Shown here: one piece after another, positions 43,191 through 52,716 of the stretch
Layout: each line of letters starts with the position of its first letter
How positions within the stretch are numbered: position 1 is the stretch's first letter
Program-made: the position numbers and the translations under genes
Notes under the pieces: generated by a model
What the model was told of the DNA's origin: nothing
Seen by the model: the letters and a program-made list of their open reading frames with translations, nothing else
The model's database searches: none
NCBI GenBank assembly: GCA_022824465.1
Contig: JAJDZV010000007.1
Location: forward strand, 124,001-188,000
Length of the DNA stretch: 64,000 nucleotides
DNA from: Anaerolineae bacterium
Lineage (GTDB): Bacteria; Chloroflexota; Anaerolineae; Aggregatilineales; Phototrophicaceae
Reading direction: 5' to 3'

Positions 43191-43519
43191 AAGCAGTCGT
43201 TCTCTCAGGCGCCAGTTTCCCAGGGTACGGCGTGGAAGCGGGTTTGGCAATGAAGCGCGTGACTTGCAGCGGGAAGGCGGCGCTGCCTATCGCCATGTCG
43301 CAGATCTTCAGGTCGAGCAGTTCGGCCGGCGCTTTTAGCCGCCTCTTGTCGCGTGGATTGCCCTCGGCGGGACCACTACACATACAGCACCATGCTCTCG
43401 TTGGACAATGAGGGCGCAATCATGAAGTTCTACCGCCGTTTTCCGTGTTTGCTTCACATAAGTGAGCTTTGCCGAAGCAAATTGATGTGCTCGTTAATGA
43501 CAAGGCTCAAGGGCGCCGA
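43191..43519. other. Spacer, nothing recognised
   Basis: A 329-bp gap between the convergent amidohydrolase and isomerase genes. One minus-strand frame (around 43240-43330) has a fairly protein-like stretch, LLDLKICDMAIGSAAFPLQV, but no family could be named and it lacks a proper start. No clear terminator hairpin was seen. Confidence 0.3.
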
Positions 43520-44935
43520 TCAGCAATGGTGGTAGACATCCCAGCCGAAGTACGTTGAAAAGGCTTCGCTGAGAATATTGGCCGAATGCGACCGATTCAT
43601 CGCCGCGTGATGCTCGAAGCCATTGGAGCAGATGTGGCGCAGCAGCGCCTGCAATTCAGGCACCTCGACCACGGCGCGGCTGCCGAAGGTATCCAGCGGA
43701 TCATCGACGAACATGCCATCGCCGACGTAGGCGCGCATCACGCCGTTGCGGTCGTCCGTGGTCACGCGAGCATAGCTGAAGGGACCCGGCGGCGTCCGCC
43801 CGGCGACAACCCCATAGGTATTTTCATCGCCCAGCGTCGAGCCCAGGATCGGCGCGTACTCCATCTTGAAGTCCTCATCAAAGAAGCTCTTGGCCCAATT
43901 GCCACAGTGAAAGAGGACACATTTGTTGGGATCATCTGCGTAGTTGTTGTTCCAATCGACCAACGCGCTTGGTGTCTTCGAAGCGAGCTGCAGGGCGTAC
44001 ATCGAGACCACGCCGGTGATATCCACCTCGCAAGCGCTTGGCAGAAGCTGTTCGCTCATCATGCTCATCAGCGTGCAGACATTGACGCCGTAGTTCAACT
44101 GCAGCGAATCCCAGCACTGGATGGCTGACGCGGTGATATCCAGCGAAGCCATCCAATCATCCAAGACGACGCCAATTTTTGCCATCTTAAGCAGCGATGG
44201 ATGCGGCACACCGCCAGTATCGACGTAGGCGGTGATCTTGCTGATGCGGTCTTGAACGCGGGCGTCATCGTCCGCCAGTTCGCGGGCCGGTCCAAAGATG
44301 TCGGTCAGGTCAACCGTCTGTACGCTGATGCCGAAGGCCTGAAGCAGTTTCTCGCTGTAACGGGTGGTGTTGAAAGCGTTCGGGCGGGCGCCAACCGCGC
44401 CTAGCCGCGCGCATTTCATGCCGCGCGTGACCCGACACACACCTAGAAACTTTCGCAGATCAGCACGGAAGGACTCTGATTTTGGATGTACGGTATGTTG
44501 TTCGGTCACGCTGAATTGGAAGCCGTACTGATAGAGATTGTTGCAGACGGATATCTTGCCGCAGAAGGCGTCGCGGCGGCGTGAGGGTATCAGGGCGTTG
44601 AGATCATCGGGATAGGCTTGCACCAGAATCGGCACATCCAACTCGGAAAGTTTTATCGTCTCAGCAATGCCCTTTTCATCGCCGAAGTTTGGCAGCGAGA
44701 TCACGATGCCATCGATCTCGCGGCGATGCTGCTGGAAGAGATCGGCGCATTTCTTGGCGTTCTCCCAGGTTTCGACCGCGCCAAGTTTGGTCGCCGCCTC
44801 ATCCAGGATAATAGGGCGGACGTCAGCATCGGCCAGCACATCCAGAATGTCTTTCCGCCCTTCGGTGATCAGAACATCGGGGAAGAAGTCGCGATTGCCA
44901 ATGATCACACCCAAAGTCAATTGTTGGTCTGCCAT
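43520..44935 (-). CDS. L-fucose/L-arabinose isomerase-like protein
   Basis: A 471-residue cytosolic protein of the FucI/AraA isomerase superfamily, which interconverts aldoses and ketoses with a divalent metal. The N-terminus is [18 protein letters not shown]; the middle shows [20 protein letters not shown] and [20 protein letters not shown]; then [11 protein letters not shown] and [13 protein letters not shown] as in the group called fucose isomerase-like. Exact metal ligands were not assigned. It is the last gene of the long sugar operon, 33 bp after the kinase gene, and would make the ketose that the kinase phosphorylates. The true sugar cannot be told from sequence. Confidence 0.85.
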   Translation of the reverse strand: MADQQLTLGVIIGNRDFFPDVLITEGRKDILDVLADADVRPIILDEAATKLGAVETWENAKKCADLFQQHRREIDGIVISLPNFGDEKGIAETIKLSELDVPILVQAYPDDLNALIPSRRRDAFCGKISVCNNLYQYGFQFSVTEQHTVHPKSESFRADLRKFLGVCRVTRGMKCARLGAVGARPNAFNTTRYSEKLLQAFGISVQTVDLTDIFGPARELADDDARVQDRISKITAYVDTGGVPHPSLLKMAKIGVVLDDWMASLDITASAIQCWDSLQLNYGVNVCTLMSMMSEQLLPSACEVDITGVVSMYALQLASKTPSALVDWNNNYADDPNKCVLFHCGNWAKSFFDEDFKMEYAPILGSTLGDENTYGVVAGRTPPGPFSYARVTTDDRNGVMRAYVGDGMFVDDPLDTFGSRAVVEVPELQALLRHICSNGFEHHAAMNRSHSANILSEAFSTYFGWDVYHHC

Positions 44936-44968
44936 TTCAGCACCTCAGTCAAACCGCTATCGGGAACG

Positions 44969-46444
44969 TCACAAAACCTGCTGCACCGCCGCTTTCCAGC
45001 CGGCGTGCATTCTCTCCGCCATGTCAGCGCTCATCGCCGCCGGAAACGCGCTGTAGTCGGCAGGCAAGTCGGCCAGTTCGTTTATGTCACGCATGCCCAA
45101 GCCGAGCAGACCGGCGTAGACCGCGCCAAGCGCCGAGAGTTCGGGCAGAGCCGATGCGCGAACGGCGATGCCGGTTAGGTCAGCGATCATCTGCATCAGG
45201 AAGGCATTCCGCGTCGCGCCGCCATCAGCGCGGATGATCGTGAGATCGGCTTTGGCATCGTCCTTCATCAGGTCGAGGGCATCCTTGATCTGATAAGCGA
45301 TGGATTCCAACGCAGCGCGGACGACATGTGCTTTGGTCGATCCGGGTGTCAAGCCGACGATGGCTGCCTTTACATCAGCCCGCCAGTAAGGCGCGTTCAA
45401 GCCGACGAAGGCAGGCACGAAGTAAACCCCGCCATTGTCTTCGACGCCGCGCGCCAGTCGCTCCGTTTCGGCGCTGCTCTCGATCAGTTCCAGTTGGTCG
45501 CGCAGCCAGGCGACCGTGGCGCCCGCATAGTTGATAATGCCCTCGAAGGCATACACTGGCCTCGTCTTGTAGACCCAAGCCAGGGCGGTGAGCAGCCCGT
45601 TTTGAGAATGCAGGGGCGTTTCGCCTATATTCAGCATGACAGATGAGCCGGTGCCGATGGTCACTTTGGCATCGCCCGGCGCGTAGCAACGCTGGGCGAA
45701 GAGCGCCGCCTGGGAATCACCCATGACGCCGCATATCGGCAAGGGAGATTCAAGCGCGCCCTTCAAATCAGTCCGCCCGAAAATGGCGCTGCTCTCTAGA
45801 ACTTCAGGCAGCGCGTCAGGCGGAATCTCAAAGAGCGCGCAGAGGTCTTCGTCCCAAGCCAGCGTATTGATATTGAAAAGAAGTGTGCGGCTGGCGTTGC
45901 TGTGGTCGGTGGCGAAGACCGCGCCACCTGTTAATCGGTAGATCAGGTAAGTGTCTATCGTGCCCACCAGCGCACTGCCCGATTCGAGCCCGTGCCTGAT
46001 TACTCGCACTTCGCGCAGCAGCCAGGTCAGCTTCGAGGCCGGGAAATACGTGTCGATCTTGAGTCCAGTCCGCGCGAATACCATGTCTTCGTGACCGTCG
46101 CTAATCATTGACTGGCAGACGGGATCGCCGCGGCGACATTGCCAGACAATTGCCGGATGGAGCGGTTCGCCGGTCGCACGATCAAAGACGACAATCGTTT
46201 CGCGCTGGTTGGTGATGCTCAGGCAGACGAGCTCATCCCGGCCGGCGCTATGCCGCGCCAAGAGCGTCCGCGCTGCCGCCAACGTGTTCCGGTAGATTTC
46301 ATTGGCGTCGTGCTCGACCCAACCCGGCTGCGGATAGTATTGCTTATGTGCGACAGCGACTTGATCCAGAAGCTTGCCAGAAGAATCAAATAGCAGAGCT
46401 TTTGTCGCCGATGTGCTTTGATCGAGAGCCAGGATCGTCTTCAT
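44969..46444 (-). CDS. FGGY-family carbohydrate kinase
   Basis: A 491-residue sugar or polyol kinase. The N-terminal phosphate loop is ILALDQSTSATKALLFD; the sugar-side motifs are ITNQRETIVVFDRATGEPLH and IVWQCRRGDP; the C-terminal adenosine motif is RADGGATRNAFLMQMIADLT. The overall look is closest to glycerol kinase, but the context (isomerase and split transketolase) favours a ketose such as apulose or another short ketose. It starts 4 bp before the C-terminal transketolase gene's stop region ends (3-bp gap), in the same operon. Confidence 0.88.
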   Translation of the reverse strand: MKTILALDQSTSATKALLFDSSGKLLDQVAVAHKQYYPQPGWVEHDANEIYRNTLAAARTLLARHSAGRDELVCLSITNQRETIVVFDRATGEPLHPAIVWQCRRGDPVCQSMISDGHEDMVFARTGLKIDTYFPASKLTWLLREVRVIRHGLESGSALVGTIDTYLIYRLTGGAVFATDHSNASRTLLFNINTLAWDEDLCALFEIPPDALPEVLESSAIFGRTDLKGALESPLPICGVMGDSQAALFAQRCYAPGDAKVTIGTGSSVMLNIGETPLHSQNGLLTALAWVYKTRPVYAFEGIINYAGATVAWLRDQLELIESSAETERLARGVEDNGGVYFVPAFVGLNAPYWRADVKAAIVGLTPGSTKAHVVRAALESIAYQIKDALDLMKDDAKADLTIIRADGGATRNAFLMQMIADLTGIAVRASALPELSALGAVYAGLLGLGMRDINELADLPADYSAFPAAMSADMAERMHAGWKAAVQQVL

Positions 46445-46447
46445 CGC

Positions 46448-47398
46448 TCAGCGCCTGCTCAGCAACTCTCGGGCGGTCTCCGCGAGCCCGTCGGCCGATA
46501 TGCCGTAGTGGTCGAAAATCTCAAACTGATCGCCCGTCACGGTGTATTCATCCGGTATCGCCACGATCTTGAAGGGCGGGCTGATGCCTTGATGCAGCAA
46601 AACTGTAGCGCAGGCTTCTCCCAGCCCGCCATGGACGCTGTGCTCTTCCACGGTGATGATGGCGCGGGAATGGCGCGCCGCGTTCAGCAGCGCTGCACTA
46701 TCGAGGGGCTTGACAGTGTGCATGCTGATGACCCCGCAGCTAAATCCTTGGGCGTCTAATGCCTGCGCCGCCAGCAGGGCGCGCCCGGTTGGTTCGCCAG
46801 TCGCGATAAATGTGAGGTCGCTGCCATCGCGAATGGAAATGGCCTTGCCTATCTCAAATCGGGCGCCGGGCGCGTGCAACTCCAGCATGGGCTTCTTGCC
46901 GTAGCGGATGTATAGCGGCCGCGGGTGGTTCAGCGCCGCCCTGATTGCCTCGCGGGCCTCAAAATTATCGGCCGGCGCCACGATGTCTATGTTGTTGATC
47001 GCGCGCAAGGCGGCGTAATCGTGGATGGAATGATGCGTGCTGCCCAACGCGCCATAGCTGACGCCGGCGCTGATGCCGATAACCTTGACCGGGTGATCGG
47101 AATAGGCGATGTCATTCTTGATCTGTTCCAGCGAGCGGGCGGTGAGGAAACAGGCGGGCGATACGGCAAAGACCTTCTTGCCGGTCATCGCCAGACCGGC
47201 GGCGACGCCAACCAGATTTTGCTCGGCGATGCCCATTTCCACAAGTTGATCAGGCAATTCTTCGCCAAAGGGTACCAGCTTGCCTGACCCGCGCGAGTCG
47301 CTGGTTACTACTACGATTGAGTGGTCGCGCCGCGCCAGCGCAAGCAAGGTATCAGCGAAGACCTCGAGGTTTGCGCGACCTATGGCCGGCGCGATCAT
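46448..47398 (-). CDS. Transketolase-like C-terminal subunit
   Basis: A 316-residue protein with the pyrimidine-binding and C-terminal domains of transketolase: SRGSGKLVPFGEELPDQLVE, MGIAEQNLVGVAAGLAMTGK carrying the conserved cofactor-activating glutamate (E in GIAEQN), AGVSYGALGSTHHSIHDYAA and VEEHSVHGGLGEA. It needs the N-terminal subunit encoded upstream for the diphosphate half of the TPP site. The two genes overlap by 4 bp (ATGA). Split transketolases of this size include apulose-4-phosphate transketolase (AptA/AptB) and sulfofructose transketolase (SqwG/SqwH). Confidence 0.9.
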   Translation of the reverse strand: MIAPAIGRANLEVFADTLLALARRDHSIVVVTSDSRGSGKLVPFGEELPDQLVEMGIAEQNLVGVAAGLAMTGKKVFAVSPACFLTARSLEQIKNDIAYSDHPVKVIGISAGVSYGALGSTHHSIHDYAALRAINNIDIVAPADNFEAREAIRAALNHPRPLYIRYGKKPMLELHAPGARFEIGKAISIRDGSDLTFIATGEPTGRALLAAQALDAQGFSCGVISMHTVKPLDSAALLNAARHSRAIITVEEHSVHGGLGEACATVLLHQGISPPFKIVAIPDEYTVTGDQFEIFDHYGISADGLAETARELLSRR

Positions 47399-48255
47399 AA
47401 GGCGGACTCCGCGGCTGCCAGCTCGGTCAGAGCCGCTTGGTATTCGTCGTCGGCCGGCACCCGGTGATGCCACTTCACAACGTCTTCCATAAAGCTGACG
47501 CCCGCCCCCTTGACCGTGCGCGCCAACAGAAGATTGGGCTTGCCGCGCTCAAAGGGCAGCCGGTCAAAGGCGCGTGTTAGCGAGGCCACATCGTTGCCAT
47601 CGCAACTGCGGACGGCGCAGCCAAAAGCGGCGAATTTCTCCGCCAGCGGCTCGAGGCCCATGACGTCTTCGGTAGCGCCGGTGATCTGCAATCCATTGCG
47701 ATCAACGATGATGACGAGGTTATCCAGCTCATAGTGGCAGGCGGCCATCAAGGCTTCCCAGCTTGAGCCTTCAGCCAGTTCGCCGTCGCCGAGCAATGAA
47801 AAGACGCGATGGAGGCTCCCGCTCATTTTCGCGCCCAGCGCCAAACCGACGCTGACGGACAGGCCATGCCCTAAAGCGCCGGTGTTATGCTCGATGCCGG
47901 ACACCTTGCGTGTGGGATGCCCAACAAAATGTGACTGGAAGCGGCTCAAGGTCTTCAGTTCGGACTCAGGGAAGAAGCCTTGGTCGGCCAGAACAACATA
48001 GAGCGCCTCGACCGAGTGACCTTTGCTTTGAATGTAGCGGTCGCGCGCGGTTGATGCGAAGTTCTCCGGCGTGATGTCCATGACGTAGTTGTAGAGCACA
48101 TTCAGAATGTCAATACAGGAGAGGCTACCGGCGGTATGCCCGGCGTTGGCCGCCTTGATGCTGCGCAGGATGGCTCTTCTATATTCGATTGACTTTCGCT
48201 GCAATTGCCTTAGCTGCAAAGCCGATTCCTTGCCCCTGTAGACATCAGAAGTCAT
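47395..48255 (-). CDS. Transketolase-like N-terminal subunit
   Basis: A 286-residue TPP-diphosphate-binding subunit: RRAILRSIKAANAGHTAGSL near 26-45 with SCIDILNVLYN, EHNTGALGHGLSVSVGLALG, and the thiamine motif GDGELAEGSSWEALMAA ending in VDRNGLQ. It forms a heteromer with the downstream C-terminal subunit. Its start overlaps the SorC regulator stop by 4 bp and its stop overlaps the next start, so regulator and both subunits are coupled. A short relic of a paralogue of this gene, again next to a SorC relic, lies at 34066-34170. Confidence 0.9.
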   Translation of the reverse strand: MTSDVYRGKESALQLRQLQRKSIEYRRAILRSIKAANAGHTAGSLSCIDILNVLYNYVMDITPENFASTARDRYIQSKGHSVEALYVVLADQGFFPESELKTLSRFQSHFVGHPTRKVSGIEHNTGALGHGLSVSVGLALGAKMSGSLHRVFSLLGDGELAEGSSWEALMAACHYELDNLVIIVDRNGLQITGATEDVMGLEPLAEKFAAFGCAVRSCDGNDVASLTRAFDRLPFERGKPNLLLARTVKGAGVSFMEDVVKWHHRVPADDEYQAALTELAAAESAL

Positions 48256-49220
48256 GCCATCAAAGCGCCAGCGGTCAATTGATCGGTAATCAATATATTC
48301 ACAAGCCCGCCCGCCAGCGCGCCGCGGATAGCCTCTACTTTGCGCCTGCCGCCGGCCAGAGCCAGGACGCGGCTGGCGCTTGCAAGCTGGTCAAGCCGAA
48401 TGCTGACCACTCGCCCGTCGAGTGGCAAGCGTACAGGGCGCCCGCCGGCATCATAAAAGCGCAGGCAGATATCACCCACCGCGCCCGCCTCTTGCAGGGC
48501 GCTCAACTCATCGCCGGAGAATACGTTGCCGCTGCTCGCGAGCAATTTCGAGGGCTCGATGCTGCCTATGCCCACAATGGCGAAAGTAACATGAGCGAAC
48601 CAATCCAGCGCCTCACGTACATACACATCCGTTTCCAATTCGCGGCGTATATCCGCCGACTTGGCGACGCCGGGCGCAGGCAGATAAACCGGCTCACCTT
48701 GCACCAGCGAGGCGAAGCGCTCGGTAATGCGGGCGGCATACATCGCCGCGGATGGCTCTCCCACGCCACCCAGGATCTGCACCACCTTGGCGTTAGAGGC
48801 CCGCGACAGGGGGTGCATGGCGTCCACCATCGCCAGCAGCGCCGAGCTCCATGACGACAGACCGACCACCTCGTCGCGACCCAGCGTCGTCTCTACATAA
48901 TGGGCGGCCGCGCTGCCGATATGATGGATAACGGCCTGGTCGCTTTCATCATCACAATGCACAACAATCGCCGACTTCAGCCCGTAGCGGGAGCAGAGTT
49001 CATCTTCCAGCTCGGTGTGGATATCAGTCGGAATATTGACCGTCGTTTTTACGATCTTGTCTTGCTCGGCTCGGCGAAGCAGACGGGAGATGGTCGCTTG
49101 CGACAAATCAAGCTGCTGCGCGATCTGCGCTTGCTTTAGACCGCGCGTGTGATACAGATAGGCGACGCGCGTCACCAGTCGCAGCTCTTCCTGGGTGGCG
49201 CTTCTACGAACGGTTGCCAT
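48252..49220 (-). CDS. SorC-family sugar-responsive regulator
   Basis: A 322-residue regulator. An N-terminal helix-turn-helix (LYHTRGLKQAQIAQQLDLSQ, then ATISRLLRRAEQDKIV) is followed by a SorC/DeoR-type sugar-phosphate-binding domain (VGLSSWSSALLAMVDAM, VQILGGVGEPSAAMYAARIT, FAIVGIGSIEPSKLLASSGN). Members are usually induced by a phosphorylated sugar. Encoded in the middle of the operon it should regulate, it probably acts at the promoter at 58265-58293, where tandem and inverted sequence elements lie in the leader. It follows the hydrolase gene by 6 bp. Confidence 0.9.
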   Translation of the reverse strand: MATVRRSATQEELRLVTRVAYLYHTRGLKQAQIAQQLDLSQATISRLLRRAEQDKIVKTTVNIPTDIHTELEDELCSRYGLKSAIVVHCDDESDQAVIHHIGSAAAHYVETTLGRDEVVGLSSWSSALLAMVDAMHPLSRASNAKVVQILGGVGEPSAAMYAARITERFASLVQGEPVYLPAPGVAKSADIRRELETDVYVREALDWFAHVTFAIVGIGSIEPSKLLASSGNVFSGDELSALQEAGAVGDICLRFYDAGGRPVRLPLDGRVVSIRLDQLASASRVLALAGGRRKVEAIRGALAGGLVNILITDQLTAGALMA

Positions 49221-49226
49221 GCAGAA

Positions 49227-50765
49227 TCATCCGGGCGCCGCACGCTCTGTAAAGCGGAGGGCGAGGTAAGGCACGCTGGGCAGTTCGACAAAGTATGTCG
49301 GCGTGGTCCTTTCGGAATAGGTCTGCTTTTCCATTGTGGCCAGGTCAAAAGGCTTGATGGTTGTTGGCGTGACGGTTAGCGCGCGCGTGTCGATAATTTC
49401 GACATCGTAGCGGCCGTGTTTGGAATAGTTGGGCATGATCTGTAGCTGATGCTCGCCCAAATAAATTAGCGTGCTGTCGCCAATTGCGCCACCGGAGACG
49501 CGTGTCCAGAACCAGCGAGTGAAGGGATGCGGATAGAGGTCGTTGTCAGGAGAGGTTGCCAGGGGCGTCAGTCCCCCAGGCGGCAATTCTTCAATGATGC
49601 GGCGCAGGAAAGCGATGCCGCGCCAGCTGTTGCCATGCAGAACGCCGCCTTTTGACCACCACAAGATGTCATCAGGGTGCATATAGGTTTCGCCATGGCC
49701 GCCGTAGCCGCCGTTGGCGACCATGATCCAGAAGCGATGCACTTCTTCTTCAGCCGATATGTTGCCCCAGAAGAAAGGAATATTGCCTTCATATTCCAAC
49801 TCGTCATCGATAATCGGCTTGCCGTAGTCTTCGCGCCATTCGACAACGCGCTTCACATCCCAATTCTGGATGCAGACGTGGGTGACGGCGGGCTTGGTAT
49901 GGTCATAATTCATCGCCGGGTCACCGTTGTGGATCGAGCGCAGATGACCATAGGGGTCTTCTTCCTGCAAGATGCGGAAAAAGTTGTCCCAGCGCGCCAT
50001 CGGCTTGTCACTGAGCATGAAGTCGTATTCGTTCGCCAGCGACCACCAGACGTTGCGATAAGCGGCCAGCCGCGCGATGAGGTAGCGCAGGTAGTGATAA
50101 TCAGTCTCTTCGTCCATATCGGCGTAGCCCCAGCGATCGTAGGGATGCCAGATGATGATATCGGCTTCGATGCCTAGCTCGAGCAACTGTGAGAGACGCT
50201 TTTCGAAGTGGGCGAAAAACGCCGGGTCGAAGCGTGTGAAATCGTTCACGCCGTCGGCGTCGCGTTCGAAGGGATAGTATACTGGCTCATTGCGATTGAA
50301 GGGATAATGCTTGGGGAAGACGCAAAAGCGAATCTTGTTGAAGGGCTTCTCCGCCAGCGTGCGCAGGGTCTGTTCTTCCAGTTCGTCGCCCTGGTGCACC
50401 CAGGCATAGCAGGTAGTGCCGAAGGAGTAATAAGGCGCCCCATCGGCGTAGGCGAAGTGGAACTGATTGTGAACAACCACTGGTCCGTGATTATCGGCGC
50501 TGGGCTCGCTGCAACTGAATGCGCCGGTCAGCCCATCCAGCTCGTTGCGGTTGCTGCGGGTGATATACTCCCACTCGCCCACCTCAGTCGGCATGCAGCG
50601 GACCTTGTAGACGCCCTCGCCATCGTAGAAGCCGGCTGTTTCGATTTGCGCATCCCCGCAGCGAAACTGCGCGCTGAATTCCACGTCGAGATAGGGATTG
50701 CCATCGGCGGGACCCGCCAACTCCAGCTCGAACATGCCCCACTTTTCGACTGTCTTCGTGCTCAT
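49227..50765 (-). CDS. DUF5060/DUF4038 glycoside-hydrolase-like protein, copy 2
   Basis: A 512-residue protein with an N-terminal beta-sandwich DUF5060 domain (about 8-85: GNPYLDVEFSAQF, AGFYDGEGVYKVRCMP) and a TIM-barrel DUF4038-type domain (about 105-400) of the glycoside hydrolase clan A kind. N245-E246 in WWSLANEYDFM fits the acid/base pair and E322 in IIDDELEYEGN the nucleophile. A C-terminal beta domain follows. The Pfam DUF4038 family includes the GH140 apiosidases. No signal peptide, so it acts on imported glycosides. It overlaps the upstream ATPase gene by 4 bp and is paralogous to the first gene of the operon. Confidence 0.85.
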   Translation of the reverse strand: MSTKTVEKWGMFELELAGPADGNPYLDVEFSAQFRCGDAQIETAGFYDGEGVYKVRCMPTEVGEWEYITRSNRNELDGLTGAFSCSEPSADNHGPVVVHNQFHFAYADGAPYYSFGTTCYAWVHQGDELEEQTLRTLAEKPFNKIRFCVFPKHYPFNRNEPVYYPFERDADGVNDFTRFDPAFFAHFEKRLSQLLELGIEADIIIWHPYDRWGYADMDEETDYHYLRYLIARLAAYRNVWWSLANEYDFMLSDKPMARWDNFFRILQEEDPYGHLRSIHNGDPAMNYDHTKPAVTHVCIQNWDVKRVVEWREDYGKPIIDDELEYEGNIPFFWGNISAEEEVHRFWIMVANGGYGGHGETYMHPDDILWWSKGGVLHGNSWRGIAFLRRIIEELPPGGLTPLATSPDNDLYPHPFTRWFWTRVSGGAIGDSTLIYLGEHQLQIMPNYSKHGRYDVEIIDTRALTVTPTTIKPFDLATMEKQTYSERTTPTYFVELPSVPYLALRFTERAAPG

Positions 50766-51745
50766 ATGCGCTCCATTTCTCGTTCAACGATATGACAATA
50801 AACTTCACGGCCGTCCGGCAGCAGGGTGGCCGCGGGACGGACATCAGCACAGATCTGCTCCGCCAAAGGGCAGCGGTGGCGGAAGCGGCAGCCTTCGGCG
50901 ACGAACTCGGTCGCTTCCATGTCTTGCATGGCGATATCCGCTTCCTCCCACTTTTGCCCCATCGTCGCCACCGAGCCTAGCAGCAGCTGCGTGTAGGGAT
51001 GCTGTGGATCGGAGAGGATCGCGCGGGCGTTTCCGAATTCCACGATCGTGCCGCGATACATCACGGCGATGTAATCGCTGATATAGTAGGCTGTGGCCAA
51101 GTCGTGCGTGATATATAGGAAGCTGGTACGGGTCCCTTCCTTCAGCTTCAAGAAAAGATTGATGACATTCATCCGCAAGGAGGCGTCAATCATGCTGACT
51201 GGCTCATCGGCGATGATGATGCTGGGCTTGGGAATTAAGGCGCGCGCCACCGAGACCCGCTGTAGTTCGCCGCCCGAGAATTGGTTGGGATACTTGCCTC
51301 TGACATCGGCGTAGCGCATGCCCACGGCGACCAGCGCCTCCTCCACCAGGTCTTCCGCCTCGGCGCCTTTCGCTCCCGACACTTTCATCGCCGTCCGCAA
51401 CAGGTAAGTATCGACCGTGCGATAATTGCTGAAGGCCTCGAAGGGATTCTGGAATATCGGCTGCACCATGGACATGAAAGTCTTCTTGTCCGTCTTGGCG
51501 CCCTTGCCCGCCACCACTTGATCGTTGACGATGGCTTGCCCGTCGTTTGGCGCAATCAGGCGCAGCATCACTTTAGCCAGGGTCGTTTTACCGCTGCCAG
51601 ATTCGCCGACCAGGCTGATGATGACGGGTTCGTCGCTCTGCACATGCAGGTTGACCTTGTCCAGCGCATTGATGCGGACGCGATTGATGAAGCCGCCCAG
51701 GCGGTAAACCTTGTGCAAGTCGTCAGTCTTGAGGATCGTTTTCAT
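50762..51745 (-). CDS. Oligopeptide-type ABC ATPase, OppF-like
   Basis: A 327-residue ATPase: Walker A GESGSGKTTLAKVM near 46, Q-loop IFQNPFEAFSNYR, signature FSGGELQRVSVARAL, Walker B IIIADEPVSMIDAS, H-loop ITHDLATAYY and the C-terminal CRFRHRCPLAEQIC segment. The start at 51745 overlaps the OppD stop by 4 bp; the 33-codon upstream extension is a shadow of that gene. It belongs to the sugar operon, consistent with SBP5-type importers that carry oligosaccharides. Confidence 0.9.
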   Translation of the reverse strand: MKTILKTDDLHKVYRLGGFINRVRINALDKVNLHVQSDEPVIISLVGESGSGKTTLAKVMLRLIAPNDGQAIVNDQVVAGKGAKTDKKTFMSMVQPIFQNPFEAFSNYRTVDTYLLRTAMKVSGAKGAEAEDLVEEALVAVGMRYADVRGKYPNQFSGGELQRVSVARALIPKPSIIIADEPVSMIDASLRMNVINLFLKLKEGTRTSFLYITHDLATAYYISDYIAVMYRGTIVEFGNARAILSDPQHPYTQLLLGSVATMGQKWEEADIAMQDMEATEFVAEGCRFRHRCPLAEQICADVRPAATLLPDGREVYCHIVEREMERI

Positions 51746-52716
51746 GCCGGCAGCTCCAGCGTCGGGATGACGTCCCCGGCATAATGGCAGGCGGCGAAGT
51801 GATTGGGGCGATGCTCGACCAGGGGCGGTTCTTCCTGCCGGCAAAGTTCGGTCGCCAAGGGGCAGCGAGCGGCAAAACGACAGCCGCGCAGATCATCCCA
51901 CAAACTAGGCGGCCGGCCCGATACCCCCTGTCGCAAGTGATCGTCGCCGATATTAGGCAGCGACTCGATCAGCATGCGGGTGTAGGGATGCAGCGGCGCG
52001 GAGAAGACATCGGGCGACTCGCCGTATTCCACCACTTTGGCGGCGTACATGATGATCATGCGGTGCGAAATCTGATAATGCACGCCCATATCGTGCGAGA
52101 CAAAAAGTATCGTATTGCCCATCTGCCGCTGCAGCTTGAGCAGCAGAAGCAGAATGCCCTTTTGCACCACCACATCAAGCGCCGTCGTTGGCTCATCAGC
52201 TAGGATGATGTCCGGCTGAAAAAAGGTCGCCAGCGCCACCATCATCCGCTGACGCATGCCGCCCGACAGTTGATGAGGATAGGCGTCAAGCGCCTCGGGA
52301 GGCAGGTCAAGCTGCTGGATGAACTGACGGACGCGATCAAGCGTGTCGTCCTTGTTCGCCTTTGGTTCGAGGAAGTCGACGAACTGCTTGCGGATGCGTA
52401 TCACCGGATTGAGCGAGCTCATCGAGCTCTGCGGGATGTAGGAGATACGTTGGAACCAGTAAGCCTGTATTGACGCCGAATCGACCTCCCGTCCAGCGCC
52501 ATCGGCGAAGCCATAGTTGACGCTTCCCTGCTCCAAGGCCAGGGGATAAGTCAGGTCGCCGTAGATGACCTTGAGCAAGGTGGTTTTGCCACAGCCGGAC
52601 TCGCCGGCGATGCCAACGATATTGCCCTCGGGGATTGACAAGTCGACGCCATCGACCGCGCGCACACTGCCGCGCACGGTTGTATAAGTCGCCACCAGTT
52701 CATTAAGACTGATCAT
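51742..52716 (-). CDS. Oligopeptide-type ABC ATPase, OppD-like
   Basis: A 324-residue ATPase beginning MISLNELVATYTTVRGSVRA. Walker A GESGCGKTTLLKVI, Q-loop IPQSSMSSLNPV, signature LSGGMRQRMMVALAT, Walker B IILADEPTTALD, H-loop VSHDMGVHY and the C-terminal CRFAARCPLATELC segment are all present. Its start overlaps the permease stop by 4 bp. It works with the OppF-like subunit as an ATPase heterodimer. Confidence 0.9.
   Translation of the reverse strand: MISLNELVATYTTVRGSVRAVDGVDLSIPEGNIVGIAGESGCGKTTLLKVIYGDLTYPLALEQGSVNYGFADGAGREVDSASIQAYWFQRISYIPQSSMSSLNPVIRIRKQFVDFLEPKANKDDTLDRVRQFIQQLDLPPEALDAYPHQLSGGMRQRMMVALATFFQPDIILADEPTTALDVVVQKGILLLLLKLQRQMGNTILFVSHDMGVHYQISHRMIIMYAAKVVEYGESPDVFSAPLHPYTRMLIESLPNIGDDHLRQGVSGRPPSLWDDLRGCRFAARCPLATELCRQEEPPLVEHRPNHFAACHYAGDVIPTLELPA

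Noticed and set aside
43187-43411. 74-codon plus-strand frame after the amidohydrolase
   Set aside because: No family signal or ribosome-binding site; composition not convincing on either strand.
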